A stretch of 64,000 bases of DNA, from assembly GCF_022170785.1 (NCBI RefSeq), contig NZ_CP081870.1, positions 1,600,001-1,664,000 of the forward strand, in the 5' to 3' direction. The notes beneath the pieces were generated by a model. It worked only from the letters and a program-made list of their open reading frames with translations. It searched no databases and was not told the origin of the DNA. This document shows, in pieces, positions 17,876-26,035 of the stretch; position 1 is the stretch's first letter, and each line of letters begins with the position of its first letter. The position numbers and the translations under genes are program-made. The stretch comes from Rossellomorea marisflavi (GTDB lineage Bacteria; Bacillota; Bacilli; Bacillales; Bacillaceae_B).

Positions 17876-18652
17876 ATGACTCTTTCATTAAAGGGAAAAA
17901 CATACGTCGTCATGGGAGTGGCGAATAAACGCAGCATCGCCTGGGGGATTGCCCGTTCGCTCCACCAGTCGGGAGCACGATTGATCTTTACATATGCTGG
18001 TGAACGTTTTGAAAAGGGAGTAACGGACCTTGCTTCCACACTCGAAGGAGGGGAAGATTCACTGATCCTTCCTTGTGATGTGACAAGTGATGAAGATATC
18101 GACAAGTGCTTCGCAACCATCAAGGAAGAAGTCGGTGTCATCCATGGCCTCGCTCACTGCATCGCATTCGCGAACAAAGAGGAGCTTGCTGGAGACTATA
18201 TGAATACGACCCGCGACGGGTTCCTTCTCGCCCACAATATCAGCTCCTACTCACTGACGGCTGTCAGCAAGGCGGCAAAAGGGATCATGACCGAAGGCGG
18301 AAGCATCGTGGCTATGACGTACCTTGGAGGAGAAAGGGTCATGCAGAACTACAATGTCATGGGAGTGGCGAAAGCTTCCCTTGAAGCAAGCGTACGCTAC
18401 CTTGCAAGCGACCTTGGTAAAGATGGAATCCGCGTGAATTCTATTTCTGCCGGTCCGATCCGTACCCTGTCTGCTAAAGGAGTGGGTGACTTCAACAGTA
18501 TCCTGAGAGAAATTGAAGAGCGCGCACCTTTACGCCGCAACACGACTCAGGAAGAAGTAGGGGATGCGGCTGTATTCCTCTTCAGCGACTACTCAAGGGG
18601 AATCACTGGAGAAAATCTCCATGTTGATTCAGGTTACCACGTACTGGGTTAA
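17876..18652 (+). CDS. fabI: Enoyl-[acyl-carrier-protein] reductase FabI
   Basis: 258 residues, a short-chain dehydrogenase-fold enzyme that performs the last reduction of each fatty acid elongation cycle with NAD(P)H. Visible motifs are the cofactor loop GVANKRSIAWGIA near the N terminus and the catalytic Tyr-X6-Lys in YNVMGVAKAS. This is the triclosan-sensitive enzyme type. AGGAGGATATTC precedes the ATG. A perfect FapR site lies just upstream, so it should belong to the FapR regulon. A terminator follows. Confidence 0.97.
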   Translation: MTLSLKGKTYVVMGVANKRSIAWGIARSLHQSGARLIFTYAGERFEKGVTDLASTLEGGEDSLILPCDVTSDEDIDKCFATIKEEVGVIHGLAHCIAFANKEELAGDYMNTTRDGFLLAHNISSYSLTAVSKAAKGIMTEGGSIVAMTYLGGERVMQNYNVMGVAKASLEASVRYLASDLGKDGIRVNSISAGPIRTLSAKGVGDFNSILREIEERAPLRRNTTQEEVGDAAVFLFSDYSRGITGENLHVDSGYHVLG

Positions 18653-18669
18653 ATTCAGATATCAATAGA

Positions 18670-18729
18670 AAGAACCTTCATCTAAGGAAGGCTCCTGTTG
18701 GAGTCCACCGCGATGAAGGTTCTTTTTTT
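18670..18729 (+). terminator. Terminator after fabI
   Basis: AGAACCTTCATC pairs with GATGAAGGTTCT around a 29-nt loop and is followed by seven T residues. Confidence 0.8.
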
Positions 18730-18801
18730 GCATTTTGCCATGAAGAAACACATAGGAGGGGTGTGCATACATATAAAAGTAGACCATAAGGAGGGATGAA
18801 T

Positions 18802-19230
18802 GTGAGGAAAGAAAAGAAGCCTCTGTTATATATTCAGCAGCCCCGCATGATCGATGTGGGCAGCAATATGCAGAATACCTATAAGGGATCAGCCAAGAGG
18901 GCCGAATCCAGGCCGAAGCTCCCCGAAGAAGTGAAGGAAGAGGTAGTGGAAGCCGTCATAGAGGAACCGGTGGCGCTGAAGACAGAATCCTATTTCCGGC
19001 CGCTGAAGCCATTCAGGGAGATGGATCTTGAAGGGAAGATCGGCTACCTGGAAGCGAGCATCATGGGGAGGGCCCCGTTCCCATGTACATTCCAGACGGA
19101 TCATGTCTCTTACAGAGGGGTGCTTCGATCATCGGATTCCACCACATTGACGATTAAGACCTTCCAAGGGGAAGCCGTGGTGTTGGAAAAAAAGGCAGTC
19201 AAAAACATCCAGATCATTGGATTGAAATAG
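18802..19230 (+). CDS. cotO: Spore coat protein CotO
   Basis: 142 residues. CotO helps assemble the outer spore coat in Bacillus. The KPLLYIQQPRM start and the C-terminal RPLKPFREMDLEGKIGYL and VSYRGVL segments match the CotO family; the middle is acidic and variable. I choose GTG 18802, 7 bp after AAGGAGGG, over ATG 18796, which touches the ribosome binding site. In B. subtilis cotO (yjbX) also follows fabI and precedes the cotZ-cotY genes. Expression in the mother cell is expected from the family. Confidence 0.85.
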   Translation: MRKEKKPLLYIQQPRMIDVGSNMQNTYKGSAKRAESRPKLPEEVKEEVVEAVIEEPVALKTESYFRPLKPFREMDLEGKIGYLEASIMGRAPFPCTFQTDHVSYRGVLRSSDSTTLTIKTFQGEAVVLEKKAVKNIQIIGLK

Positions 19231-19262
19231 AAAGAGCCAGGCGGTCACCCGACTGGCTCCTT
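19231..19262. terminator. Hairpin between convergent cotO and the coat protein gene
   Basis: GAGCCAG/CTGGCTC stem, 12-nt loop, flanked by AAA on the left and a weak T stretch on the right; it can serve both genes. Confidence 0.6.
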
Positions 19263-19271
19263 CCCTGTTAA

Positions 19272-19751
19272 TCAGTCACAAACTCCGTCCACTCTTACAT
19301 CATCGATGCATTGGATGGCGCAGAAGCAATCTAGATCAACTGTAATGCAATCCCCTGTCAACTCATAGTAATAGTTATTGTGAAGACCCATCATTTCATC
19401 TTCGGAATCAACATCTGCTCCGGAAGCATGAACCTTTTTCAAAACTTGAAGGGTAGCACAACAATCGTCGAATACGTTTTTGACACGGAAGTATGGTGTT
19501 TTCCAGCAGTGATGTTTAGGATGCACCTTGAAAAGGTCTCCTTTTTTGTTGTAGAGTTTGAAAACACGCGTGTTTGGTGCATTTCCGACAGGACTGATCA
19601 AAGACCCAAGCGGCTCAAGAAAGCAGTCGTTCTTACAATCGAAGCAATCTTGATCAGCTGCATCTTGGATATCTTTAATGGCGCGTACGGCTAGACAAAC
19701 GCATCCTTTACTGGCACCGTGCAAATCATCATTTCTTTTTCCGCAACCCAT
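19272..19751 (-). CDS. Cysteine-rich spore coat protein of the CotY/CotZ family
   Basis: 159 residues with 16-17 cysteines in clusters (GCVCLAV, CFDCKNDCF, DDCCAT, CFCAIQC). CotY and CotZ form the disulfide-linked insoluble crust of the spore. Only one member is present here, whereas B. subtilis has cotZ, cotY, cotX, cotW and cotV in a row. On the reverse strand AAGGAGG precedes the ATG, and about 45 bp upstream lies AATATGTTA, one base off the SigK -10 consensus CATAnnnTA. I cannot decide between CotY and CotZ. Confidence 0.85.
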   Translation of the reverse strand: MGCGKRNDDLHGASKGCVCLAVRAIKDIQDAADQDCFDCKNDCFLEPLGSLISPVGNAPNTRVFKLYNKKGDLFKVHPKHHCWKTPYFRVKNVFDDCCATLQVLKKVHASGADVDSEDEMMGLHNNYYYELTGDCITVDLDCFCAIQCIDDVRVDGVCD

Positions 19752-19877
19752 AAGAAAATTTCCTCCTTAAATTGTTTTCATTACACTACTAACATATTGA
19801 CAGAACGGGTTTTGGGTCACGGACAATAGCCCCTTTTGGGGAAAATAGGCAGAATTGAATGAAGGAGTGGGCGCTTT

Positions 19878-20234
19878 TTGAAGCTAACTGTTCTGGAATT
19901 GATCATCATGGGATTGGCCGTCTTCAGGCTTACCCATCTCATCGTATTTGATAAGATCACTGAATTCATCAGAAGTCCCTTTTTCAACGAAATCACTGAA
20001 GCGGATGAAAATGGCTTGGAGGAAGTATATCTGGTTCCAAAAGAGGGGGGAGTCAGAGGGTTTATCGGGGAGTTGTTATCGTGCTATTGGTGTACCGGTA
20101 TATGGATGGCATTTTTTTGCTACGCGGGATTCATCTTTTACCCTGTTGTGTTCCAACCGTTTCTCGCGATCATGGCAGTAGCGGGGATCGGCGCTATTCT
20201 TGAATCGGCCATTCAAAATTGGAAATCACAGTAG
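19878..20234 (+). CDS. yjcA: DUF1360 membrane protein YjcA, sporulation associated
   Basis: 118 residues starting at TTG 19878 behind GAAGGAG. Two hydrophobic regions are visible, at about residues 3-24 and 68-110, with the conserved motif ELLSCYWCTGIW between them. The family is restricted to spore formers, and B. subtilis yjcA lies next to the cot cluster. Its molecular role is not known. It faces away from the coat gene. Confidence 0.8.
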   Translation: MKLTVLELIIMGLAVFRLTHLIVFDKITEFIRSPFFNEITEADENGLEEVYLVPKEGGVRGFIGELLSCYWCTGIWMAFFCYAGFIFYPVVFQPFLAIMAVAGIGAILESAIQNWKSQ

Positions 20235-20314
20235 GGATTAGGGAAACAGTGGAAACAAGCAATGCATCTTGCGCATATAATGGGAGTGGGAATGAACGAA
20301 AGGAGGACGGGGAA

Positions 20315-20407
20315 GTGAAGAAAACCCCTATACATGTACCGCTCACCACCAATTCCACTCCGAAGAAAAAAGGCTGCGGATGTGGATCGAAAATCAAAAA
20401 GAACTAA
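20315..20407 (+). CDS. 30-residue basic peptide with CGCG tail
   Basis: GTG 20315 follows AGGAGG by 8 bp and opens a 30-residue frame that reads VKKTPIHVPLTT and ends KKKGCGCGSKIKKN. The strong ribosome binding site, position in a sporulation cluster and the terminator directly after the stop support a real gene. The two CGC cysteines recall small spore-coat peptides. I do not recognise the family and infer only a possible spore role. Confidence 0.55.
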   Translation: MKKTPIHVPLTTNSTPKKKGCGCGSKIKKN

Positions 20408-20432
20408 GACTGCTCCTTTGGGCAGTCTTTTT
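20406..20432 (+). terminator. Terminator after the small CGCG peptide gene
   Basis: AAGACTGC/GCAGTCTT stem, 8-nt loop, then TTTTT. Confidence 0.8.
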
Positions 20433-20500
20433 CTATTCATAAATAATTGCTTTTTAGTGAAAAATACAGGTGAGAACGAACCAAACGGAGGGCGGTATAA

Positions 20501-20965
20501 ATGACACGAATGACCATCTGCATCCTGTTCATCCTCCTGCTGACTGGCTGCAAGAGCATGGAAGACGGAGAAGACAGTAAAAATGCTTTGATGAAGCGCA
20601 CCAATCTATCTCCCATCGAACTGGTGGATAATCCGGAAACCGACAGCTTCGGCCATGCCATTAAAAAAGAACTGTCGAAGAAAAAGGAATTATACGATGT
20701 TGCTGTGATTCAGGGGAAGGAAAAGACCCTGGTCGTCTATAAAGTGAAACATCTGCAGCGATTCCATATGAAACGGATCGAGCACGACATGGAGGCCTAC
20801 CTTGAAGATAAGTATCCCGATGAGGATTTCATTCTTTCAAGCGACTATAAAATCTTCCTTGAAACGGTAAGGCTCAAAGAAAGAATAAAGAATAACGATA
20901 TCGGAAATGAAGAGGCAGAGAAGCACTTCAATGACATCATCACTCTTCAGAAGGAAAAAACATAG
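20501..20965 (+). CDS. YhcN/YlaJ-type sporulation lipoprotein
   Basis: 154 residues with a signal peptide ending in the lipobox LLTGC (Cys17), so the mature protein should be lipid-anchored. The following region (AVIQGKEKTLVVYKVKHLQRFHMKRIE) resembles the YhcN/YlaJ domain of spore lipoproteins. It lies 12 bp before spoVAC; lipoproteins of this family head the spoVA2-type operons described in heat-resistant Bacillus strains. Likely made in the forespore with the spoVA genes. Confidence 0.75.
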   Translation: MTRMTICILFILLLTGCKSMEDGEDSKNALMKRTNLSPIELVDNPETDSFGHAIKKELSKKKELYDVAVIQGKEKTLVVYKVKHLQRFHMKRIEHDMEAYLEDKYPDEDFILSSDYKIFLETVRLKERIKNNDIGNEEAEKHFNDIITLQKEKT

Positions 20966-20977
20966 GAGGGCTAAGAA

Positions 20978-21448
20978 GTGGCTAAAACACCGAAAACGCC
21001 TGGGCAAAAGCAGTATGAAGCCATCGAGAAGAAGTATGAAACAAAACGCCCTTTAATGAAGAACGTACTGAAAGCCTTTTTTGTCGGCGGATTCATTTGC
21101 GTGATCGGACAGGCGTTCACTTATATGTATATCTATTTTTTTAACTTCACCGAACAGACGGCTGGAAATCCAACCGTTGCCACCATGGTCTTCCTTGCCA
21201 TGTTGTTGACCGGTTTCGGTCTGTATGATCATCTTGGTCAATTTGCAGGAGCCGGCAGCGCCGTGCCCGTCACCGGTTTCGGAAATTCGGTGATTTCCGC
21301 AGCGATCGAACATAAAACCGAGGGGTATGTCCTCGGGGTAGGTGGAAATATGTTCAAGCTTGCCGGATCGGTCATCGTATTCGGCGTTTTCTCTGCCTTC
21401 GTCGTGGCCCTCATCAAAACAATCCTCATCCAGTTAGGGGTGATCTAA
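20978..21448 (+). CDS. spoVAC: Stage V sporulation protein SpoVAC
   Basis: 156 residues, multi-pass inner spore membrane protein. SpoVAC is a mechanosensitive channel component that moves dipicolinic acid into the forespore and out during germination. Four to five hydrophobic segments are visible, with the conserved DHLGQFAGAGSAVPVTGFGNS motif in the middle. AGGAGGG precedes the GTG start. Its stop codon overlaps the ATG of spoVAD (TAATG), indicating coupling. Confidence 0.93.
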   Translation: MAKTPKTPGQKQYEAIEKKYETKRPLMKNVLKAFFVGGFICVIGQAFTYMYIYFFNFTEQTAGNPTVATMVFLAMLLTGFGLYDHLGQFAGAGSAVPVTGFGNSVISAAIEHKTEGYVLGVGGNMFKLAGSVIVFGVFSAFVVALIKTILIQLGVI

Positions 21449-22464
21449 TGTTAACAGGTTCACAATCATGGGTGTTTCCCCTTAAACCGAAAATCCTTTC
21501 CACAGGTGTGGTCGGAGGCCCGTTTGAAAAGAAAGGCCGTCTCAGCGCTGATTTCGATCGTTTCTATGATGATGTGAGGATGGGGACGGATACGTATGAA
21601 AAGGCAAACCGTACCATGATCGAAGATGCTGTATCCATCGCCCTTGAAAAGAAATCCATCACTAAAAATGACGTCCAGTTCTTCTTGACCGGGGATCTTA
21701 TCAATCAGATCACACCGTCAAGCTTTGCCGCAAGGACGATCGGTCTCCCTTACTTCGGATTATTCGGAGCATGTTCCACTTCCATGGAAGGCCTCGCCCT
21801 TTCTGCACTCATGGTCAATTACCATGGGGCACGCCACGTCATTACCGGAGCTTCGAGCCATAATTCGGCTACGGAAAGACAGTTCAGATATCCGACAGAA
21901 TATGGCGGTCAAAAGCCTCCCACAGCTCAGTGGACCGTTACGGGAGCGGGGTATGCACTCCTTGGCAATGAGGCGGTCGGATCAGCACCGGGACCGAGGG
22001 TCACCTCCGCTACAATCGGAAAGGTCATCGACATGGGTCTATCCGATCCCTTCAATATGGGAGGTGCGATGGCGCCCGCAGCAGTGGATACCATCACGGC
22101 TCACTTCAGGGACCTTGAGCGTGATCCATCCTATTATGACTTGATCGTCACAGGAGATCTGGCGAAGATCGGTCGGCTTACGGCCCTGGACCTTCTTCAG
22201 CAGAAAGGATTCAGGATAGGGGCCGATCAGTTCCAGGATTGTGGATTGCTCATCTATGATGATGATCAACCCGTTCAGGCAGGGGCAAGCGGTCCCGGCT
22301 GTTCTGCCACCGTGCTATACGGCCATCTCCTTAACCAGATGCGTCAAGGAACGTATAAAAGGATCCTGGTGATTGCTACGGGAGCTCTTCTTTCTCCGCT
22401 TACCTTCCAACAAGGGGAAACGATTCCTTGTATCGCCCATGCCGTATCCATTGAATATTCATAA
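21448..22464 (+). CDS. spoVAD: Stage V sporulation protein SpoVAD
   Basis: 338 residues, thiolase-like fold. SpoVAD sits on the inner spore membrane and binds dipicolinic acid. Conserved segments include GVVGGPFEKKGRL, LTGDLINQITPSSFAART and the GACSTSMEGLALS thiolase-like nucleophile region. It overlaps spoVAC by one base and is followed by spoVAE after 15 bp. Confidence 0.94.
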   Translation: MLTGSQSWVFPLKPKILSTGVVGGPFEKKGRLSADFDRFYDDVRMGTDTYEKANRTMIEDAVSIALEKKSITKNDVQFFLTGDLINQITPSSFAARTIGLPYFGLFGACSTSMEGLALSALMVNYHGARHVITGASSHNSATERQFRYPTEYGGQKPPTAQWTVTGAGYALLGNEAVGSAPGPRVTSATIGKVIDMGLSDPFNMGGAMAPAAVDTITAHFRDLERDPSYYDLIVTGDLAKIGRLTALDLLQQKGFRIGADQFQDCGLLIYDDDQPVQAGASGPGCSATVLYGHLLNQMRQGTYKRILVIATGALLSPLTFQQGETIPCIAHAVSIEYS

Positions 22465-22479
22465 GAAAGGGGACTACCT

Positions 22480-22836
22480 ATGTTAGCCATGTTTTTTTGG
22501 GCCTTCGTTGTCGGTGGACTCATATGTGTTGTAGGGCAGCTGCTGCTTGACGTGGTGAAATTCCCTCCGGCATATGCCATGAGTTTTCTTGTGGTGGTGG
22601 GTTCTGTGCTTTCAGGATTGGGGCTTTACGAGCCCCTCATTGATTTTGCCGGAGCAGGTGCCACGATCCCGATCATGAGCTTTGGGAATTCCCTTGTGAA
22701 TGGGGCCATGCAAGAATCCCAGGAGCATGGGATCATCGGGGTGCTGACGGGGATGTTCGAAGTCACATCCTCCGGAATATCGGCAGCCATTGTATTTGGA
22801 TTTCTCGGGGCCCTCTTGTTCAACCCGAAAGGATGA
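22480..22836 (+). CDS. spoVAE: Stage V sporulation protein SpoVAE (SpoVAEb type)
   Basis: 118 residues, the short SpoVAE form also called SpoVAEb. It is paralogous to SpoVAC (shared PLIDFAGAGATIPIMSFGNS motif) and has four hydrophobic segments. AAAGGGG precedes the ATG. No spoVAA, spoVAB or spoVAF gene is adjacent, so this is a reduced second-type operon and not the standard spoVA locus. Confidence 0.92.
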   Translation: MLAMFFWAFVVGGLICVVGQLLLDVVKFPPAYAMSFLVVVGSVLSGLGLYEPLIDFAGAGATIPIMSFGNSLVNGAMQESQEHGIIGVLTGMFEVTSSGISAAIVFGFLGALLFNPKG

Positions 22837-22838
22837 AG

Positions 22839-22878
22839 ATCAAGCGGTCAGATGGAAACCATCTGATCGCTTGATTTC
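22839..22878 (+). terminator. Hairpin after spoVAE
   Basis: A 16-17-bp stem (ATCAAGCGGTCAGATGG / CCATCTGATCGCTTGAT) with a 3-nt loop. The T tract after it is poor, so termination may be incomplete. Confidence 0.65.
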
Positions 22879-22910
22879 GTTCAGGGCTTCACCCATTTTC
22901 ACCTCAGCCC

Positions 22911-22940
22911 AACCATAGGCCTTGTCCGATACATATGTTA
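22911..22940 (+). promoter_or_regulatory. Candidate SigK promoter for yjcZ
   Basis: AACC at 22911-22914 and CATATGTTA at 22932-22940 match the SigK -35 (mACm) and -10 (CATAnnnTA) consensus with a 17-bp spacer. The yjcZ start is 36 bp downstream. Confidence 0.55.
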
Positions 22941-22975
22941 ATAAGGATTATAGGGCAAAGCGAGGTGATATTTGC

Positions 22976-23104
22976 ATGTACGGATATGGAGGATACGGAT
23001 GCGGCTACAATTACGGCTGTGGAACTGGCGGATATGGTTCTACATTTGTATTGATTGTCGTTTTGTTCATTCTTTTGATCATCGTCGGAGCCAGTTTCTG
23101 CTAG
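22976..23104 (+). CDS. yjcZ: YjcZ-family small sporulation protein
   Basis: 42 residues from ATG 22976 (GAGGTGAT upstream). The N-terminal half is Gly/Tyr/Cys-rich ([16 protein letters not shown]), and the C-terminal half is one transmembrane helix ([18 protein letters not shown]). This two-part layout defines the YjcZ family of small spore proteins, often found in several copies per genome. Its role is unknown. A SigK-like promoter lies just upstream. Confidence 0.85.
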   Translation: MYGYGGYGCGYNYGCGTGGYGSTFVLIVVLFILLIIVGASFC

Positions 23105-23231
23105 AAAGGAGTAGAAAGGCAGTATCCTTGAGCTATTGGGGATCCTGTCTTTTTTATGGTTTCTGCCTGATCCGAGGAACGCTATTGGGTTTTTTACATA
23201 TGATGCTTATAGTTAAAGGAGGCGTGAGTAG

Positions 23232-23495
23232 ATGAACAACAATTTTTTCAAGAACCTCGAGAAGAAGACCGGTGTGGATATGAATGAGGTATTTGAACTG
23301 GCAAACTCCCTGCAGAATGCAAATTTCAAGGATGAGGCAACTGTACGCAGCGTCATCAAAAGGGTTTCTAAAATCGCCAATAAGCCTGTAAACAAAGAAA
23401 TGGAAGATAAAATCGTTAAATCCATCGTAAACGATGGGAAGCAACTTGATTTCGGCACCATTTCCAACATGTTGAATAAAGGGAATAAAAAATAA
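23232..23495 (+). CDS. spoVIF: Stage VI sporulation protein F
   Basis: 87 residues, soluble and basic. SpoVIF (YjcC) is needed for proper coat maturation through stabilisation of GerE-dependent expression in B. subtilis. The MNNNFFKNLEKKTGVDMNEVFELANSLQ start and IVKSIVNDGKQLDFGTI segment match the family. AAAGGAGG is 9-10 bp upstream of the ATG. A SigK-like element may lie in CATATGATG upstream but is weaker than that of yjcZ. Confidence 0.9.
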   Translation: MNNNFFKNLEKKTGVDMNEVFELANSLQNANFKDEATVRSVIKRVSKIANKPVNKEMEDKIVKSIVNDGKQLDFGTISNMLNKGNKK

Positions 23496-23521
23496 GCATC
23501 CCTTGTGGGGGACCTATGATC

Positions 23522-23551
23522 GGGAGGCCGGTATATAAGCCTCCTTTTTTT
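23522..23551 (+). terminator. Terminator after spoVIF
   Basis: GGAGGC/GCCTCC stem, 10-nt loop, then seven T residues. Confidence 0.75.
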
Positions 23552-23616
23552 GTTGGGAGGATTAACGTAAAGGGGTACCGGGTAACATACATTAAAAAAG
23601 AAGGAGGATGGATCCG

Positions 23617-23859
23617 ATGGGCTATATTGCACCGATTCCACATTATCAGTATAAGCAGTATCAGGAAAGGGAGCTGAAGGTCACGGAGCAGCCTTACCAT
23701 TATACCCCTGTACATGCCATCACCGCCCTGTCGAGAGGGATGGGTGGGTATGAAGGAGGACCCCCAGATGATCAGAATGGAAAGGGTAAGGAGAAGGTTC
23801 CTGAAAAGACCATTGCAAGACTAACAGGAAAAGGGATCAATTTTCACGAATATGTCTAA
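23617..23859 (+). CDS. Small Tyr/Pro/Gly-rich protein, probable spore protein
   Basis: 80 residues from ATG 23617, 9 bp after AAGGAGG; an in-frame ATG at 23608 abuts the ribosome binding site. The sequence begins MGYIAPIPHYQYKQYQER, has a GGYEGGPPDD segment and ends in TGKGINFHEYV. A CATACATTA (23586-23594) matches the SigK -10 consensus, though it lies close to the start. I do not recognise the family; position next to spoVIF suggests a spore role. Confidence 0.6.
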   Translation: MGYIAPIPHYQYKQYQERELKVTEQPYHYTPVHAITALSRGMGGYEGGPPDDQNGKGKEKVPEKTIARLTGKGINFHEYV

Positions 23860-23919
23860 GTAGATGTAATCTCCTCGTATACGGGGGGACGTCTGACATT
23901 ATTGTGGGAGCTGAGTACA

Positions 23920-24816
23920 TTGGAATTCATTTCATTACGCGAAAACACCTATGCCTTCACAGGGGCCGTGAACATTGGATACTCGATGAAGGAGGGGAAG
24001 GGACTGCTGATCGATACGGGTCTGGATGACTCCGCCGCTAACAAAGTTCTGCGGATACTCGACGAAAAAGGTCTTCCCCTTGATTACTGCATCATCACAC
24101 ATGCACACACAGACCATTACGGAGGAGCCGATCGGATCAGGAGTAAGAGGGACGTGAAGATTCTCGCACCCCGCTTGGAAAAGGCCATCATGGAAAATCC
24201 CGTCCTTGAACCCATCTACTTATTCAACGGGGCTTTTCCTCCCATTTCCCTACGGAATAAATTCCTTGAGGCCAAGGGTATTTCTGTCGATAAAGAAATC
24301 GAAGCTGGTCCCTTTCAGCTCGGTCCGTTCCAGTTGGATATCTTGGGTCTTCCAGGGCACTCCTACGGGCAGATCGGCGTGATGGTAGAAGGGGTCCTCT
24401 ATGCTTCCGATGCTTACTTTGGCAAGGAGGCACTGGCAAAGCATATCGTTCCATTCATCGCAGACGCCGACCAGACCCTGGCTACACTTCACTACATATT
24501 GGAACAATCCTGTCATGGGTCGATTCCCGGCCACGGTATATATGAAGAAGATTTCAGAAAGACAGTAGAGGAAAACATCGCCCTTCATCATCGTCATATG
24601 AAAGCGTTGGAAGAACTGATTGCAGGCAAACAATCGTGCTCCTTTGAAGGAATCGTCAAGGAGTATTTGAATGAAGTGGGGGTTTCATCCCGGCAGCTTG
24701 GCCAGCTGCTTCTGTATCGTACAAGCATAACGGCCTATCTGATTTCACTCGAGAGAAGGGAACGGATTACCATGGTGGTCACTCAGAATGAACTTGTGGT
24801 GGCCCTTCACTCATAG
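23920..24816 (+). CDS. Metallo-beta-lactamase-fold hydrolase
   Basis: 298 residues from TTG 23920, which follows GGGAG by 9 bp. The HXHXDH metal motif is THAHTDHYGG (about residues 59-68), with further ligand histidines in LPGHSYGQIG and SIPGHGIYEE. The C-terminal 80 residues form a helical extension common in this subfamily. The substrate is unknown; relatives include glyoxalase II and quorum-quenching lactonases, but nothing here singles one out. It is convergent with the yetF-like gene, and the two coding ends overlap by 10 bp. Confidence 0.85.
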   Translation: MEFISLRENTYAFTGAVNIGYSMKEGKGLLIDTGLDDSAANKVLRILDEKGLPLDYCIITHAHTDHYGGADRIRSKRDVKILAPRLEKAIMENPVLEPIYLFNGAFPPISLRNKFLEAKGISVDKEIEAGPFQLGPFQLDILGLPGHSYGQIGVMVEGVLYASDAYFGKEALAKHIVPFIADADQTLATLHYILEQSCHGSIPGHGIYEEDFRKTVEENIALHHRHMKALEELIAGKQSCSFEGIVKEYLNEVGVSSRQLGQLLLYRTSITAYLISLERRERITMVVTQNELVVALHS

Positions 24817-25484
24817 CCCTGAACCAAGAGCGGTTCATTCTCGGTCCATTCTGCAAAAAGCACGTCTTTTGGCGAAGTGAATCCCTGCATGCTGATCTCA
24901 GCCTGAAGCCAACGGTCATCTTCCCCCACAATCTTCAAGTTATCATAAAGGATTTCGCCATCCATGATCAGCGACATGGGCAGGGTTGCTTTCTTCAGTG
25001 GAAGGGAAAGGTCCTGACGCTGAACTTGATCGTAGAGAGGCTTTTTGATGATACTGAGGGTACCGTTGGATTCAAGTAGTGCGTACTCGCACTCTTTGAC
25101 AGAAAAAATATCCTTTGCCCGTAAAAGGTGCTGCAGCTGATTCAAGTCCAGATGATTCTTTTTCAGGACATTATAGTTGATGATTCCCTTATTGATGACG
25201 ATGGCTGGGGTTCCTTCCATCAAGTGGCGGAATTTCCTGGATTTCTGGGTGAAGAATTCAGTCACAAAAATCAGGGCGCCCCATATCAGGATAGCGGTCA
25301 ATACTTGAAACACCGAGATTTTATCATCGTAAAGGGAGTTACCGACAAGCTCTCCTAGGATCAGGGCCGAGATAAAATCAAATGCTGAGATTTGCGTGAT
25401 CTGTGTCTTACCCAGTACTTTGGTAAGAATAAGTAATGCGAAGTAACCGACAATCAATTCCACGGCAATGGATGTGTACTCCAC
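24807..25484 (-). CDS. YetF/DUF421-family membrane protein
   Basis: 225 residues from GTG 25484 (AAAGGGGG 7 bp upstream on the reverse strand). Three N-terminal membrane segments (about 5-80, with SAFDFISALILGELVGN) precede a soluble DUF421 domain. YetF-type proteins occur in spoVA2mob operons, where they raise spore heat resistance, and at other loci of unknown role. Here it lies 2 kb from a spoVA operon but on the opposite strand, so a shared role is only suggested. Confidence 0.85.
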   Translation of the reverse strand: MEYTSIAVELIVGYFALLILTKVLGKTQITQISAFDFISALILGELVGNSLYDDKISVFQVLTAILIWGALIFVTEFFTQKSRKFRHLMEGTPAIVINKGIINYNVLKKNHLDLNQLQHLLRAKDIFSVKECEYALLESNGTLSIIKKPLYDQVQRQDLSLPLKKATLPMSLIMDGEILYDNLKIVGEDDRWLQAEISMQGFTSPKDVLFAEWTENEPLLVQGYE

Positions 25485-25572
25485 GGGGAATCCCCCTTTC
25501 GATAGGCTACTCCCCATTATGGACGAATGACCTCTACTCTATACGAATTAGCCCTGAAACTAAATCAGACAC

Positions 25573-25605
25573 AAAAAAGCGCCGGATTCACTCTCCGGCG
25601 CCTTC
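25573..25605 (-). terminator. Terminator after the yjcG-yjcF pair
   Basis: On the reverse strand GCGCCGGA/TCCGGCGC forms a stem with a 7-nt loop followed by six T residues, directly after the yjcF stop. Confidence 0.8.
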
Positions 25606-25611
25606 TTGTGT

Positions 25612-26034
25612 TCATAATGCTTTTTCCATGGTACGGTGGGGAATCCCTGCATCCAGGAATTCATCAGAGACGATCTCATATCCTAATTTCTCATAAAATG
25701 GAATTGCTTGACTTTGTGCATTAAGTTTGAGGACAGGGAGGGTCATCTCCCTTGCGTACTCCTCGATGGCCTTCATGATTTCCCGTCCGGCTCCGCGTCC
25801 CCTAAGTGAGGAAAGTATGCAGATGCGCTCCGCTTTTCCTTTCCCATCTACAATCCTAAAACGACCTGCGCCTACGGGCTGATCCACGTCATAAAGGAGA
25901 AAATGGGTGGACTCCTCTTCATGTTGATCAATCTCATCTTCAGGAGGAACATTTTGTTCCCCCACGAAAACGGTTTTTCTGATGGAAAATACTTCTTGAA
26001 GCTGTTCTTCTGTTGAGGCGATTTTAGTGTGCAA
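25612..26034 (-). CDS. yjcF: GNAT-family N-acetyltransferase YjcF
   Basis: 140 residues from TTG 26034, one base after the yjcG stop codon. The acetyl-CoA loop is visible as LSSLRGRGAGREIM, and the C terminus reads LNAQSQAIPFYEKLGYE...FLDAGIPHRTM, matching B. subtilis YjcF. The open frame extends upstream to 26184 but only inside yjcG, and family alignment supports the TTG. The substrate is unknown. Translation is probably coupled to yjcG. Confidence 0.88.
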   Translation of the reverse strand: MHTKIASTEEQLQEVFSIRKTVFVGEQNVPPEDEIDQHEEESTHFLLYDVDQPVGAGRFRIVDGKGKAERICILSSLRGRGAGREIMKAIEEYAREMTLPVLKLNAQSQAIPFYEKLGYEIVSDEFLDAGIPHRTMEKAL

Positions 26035-26035
26035 T

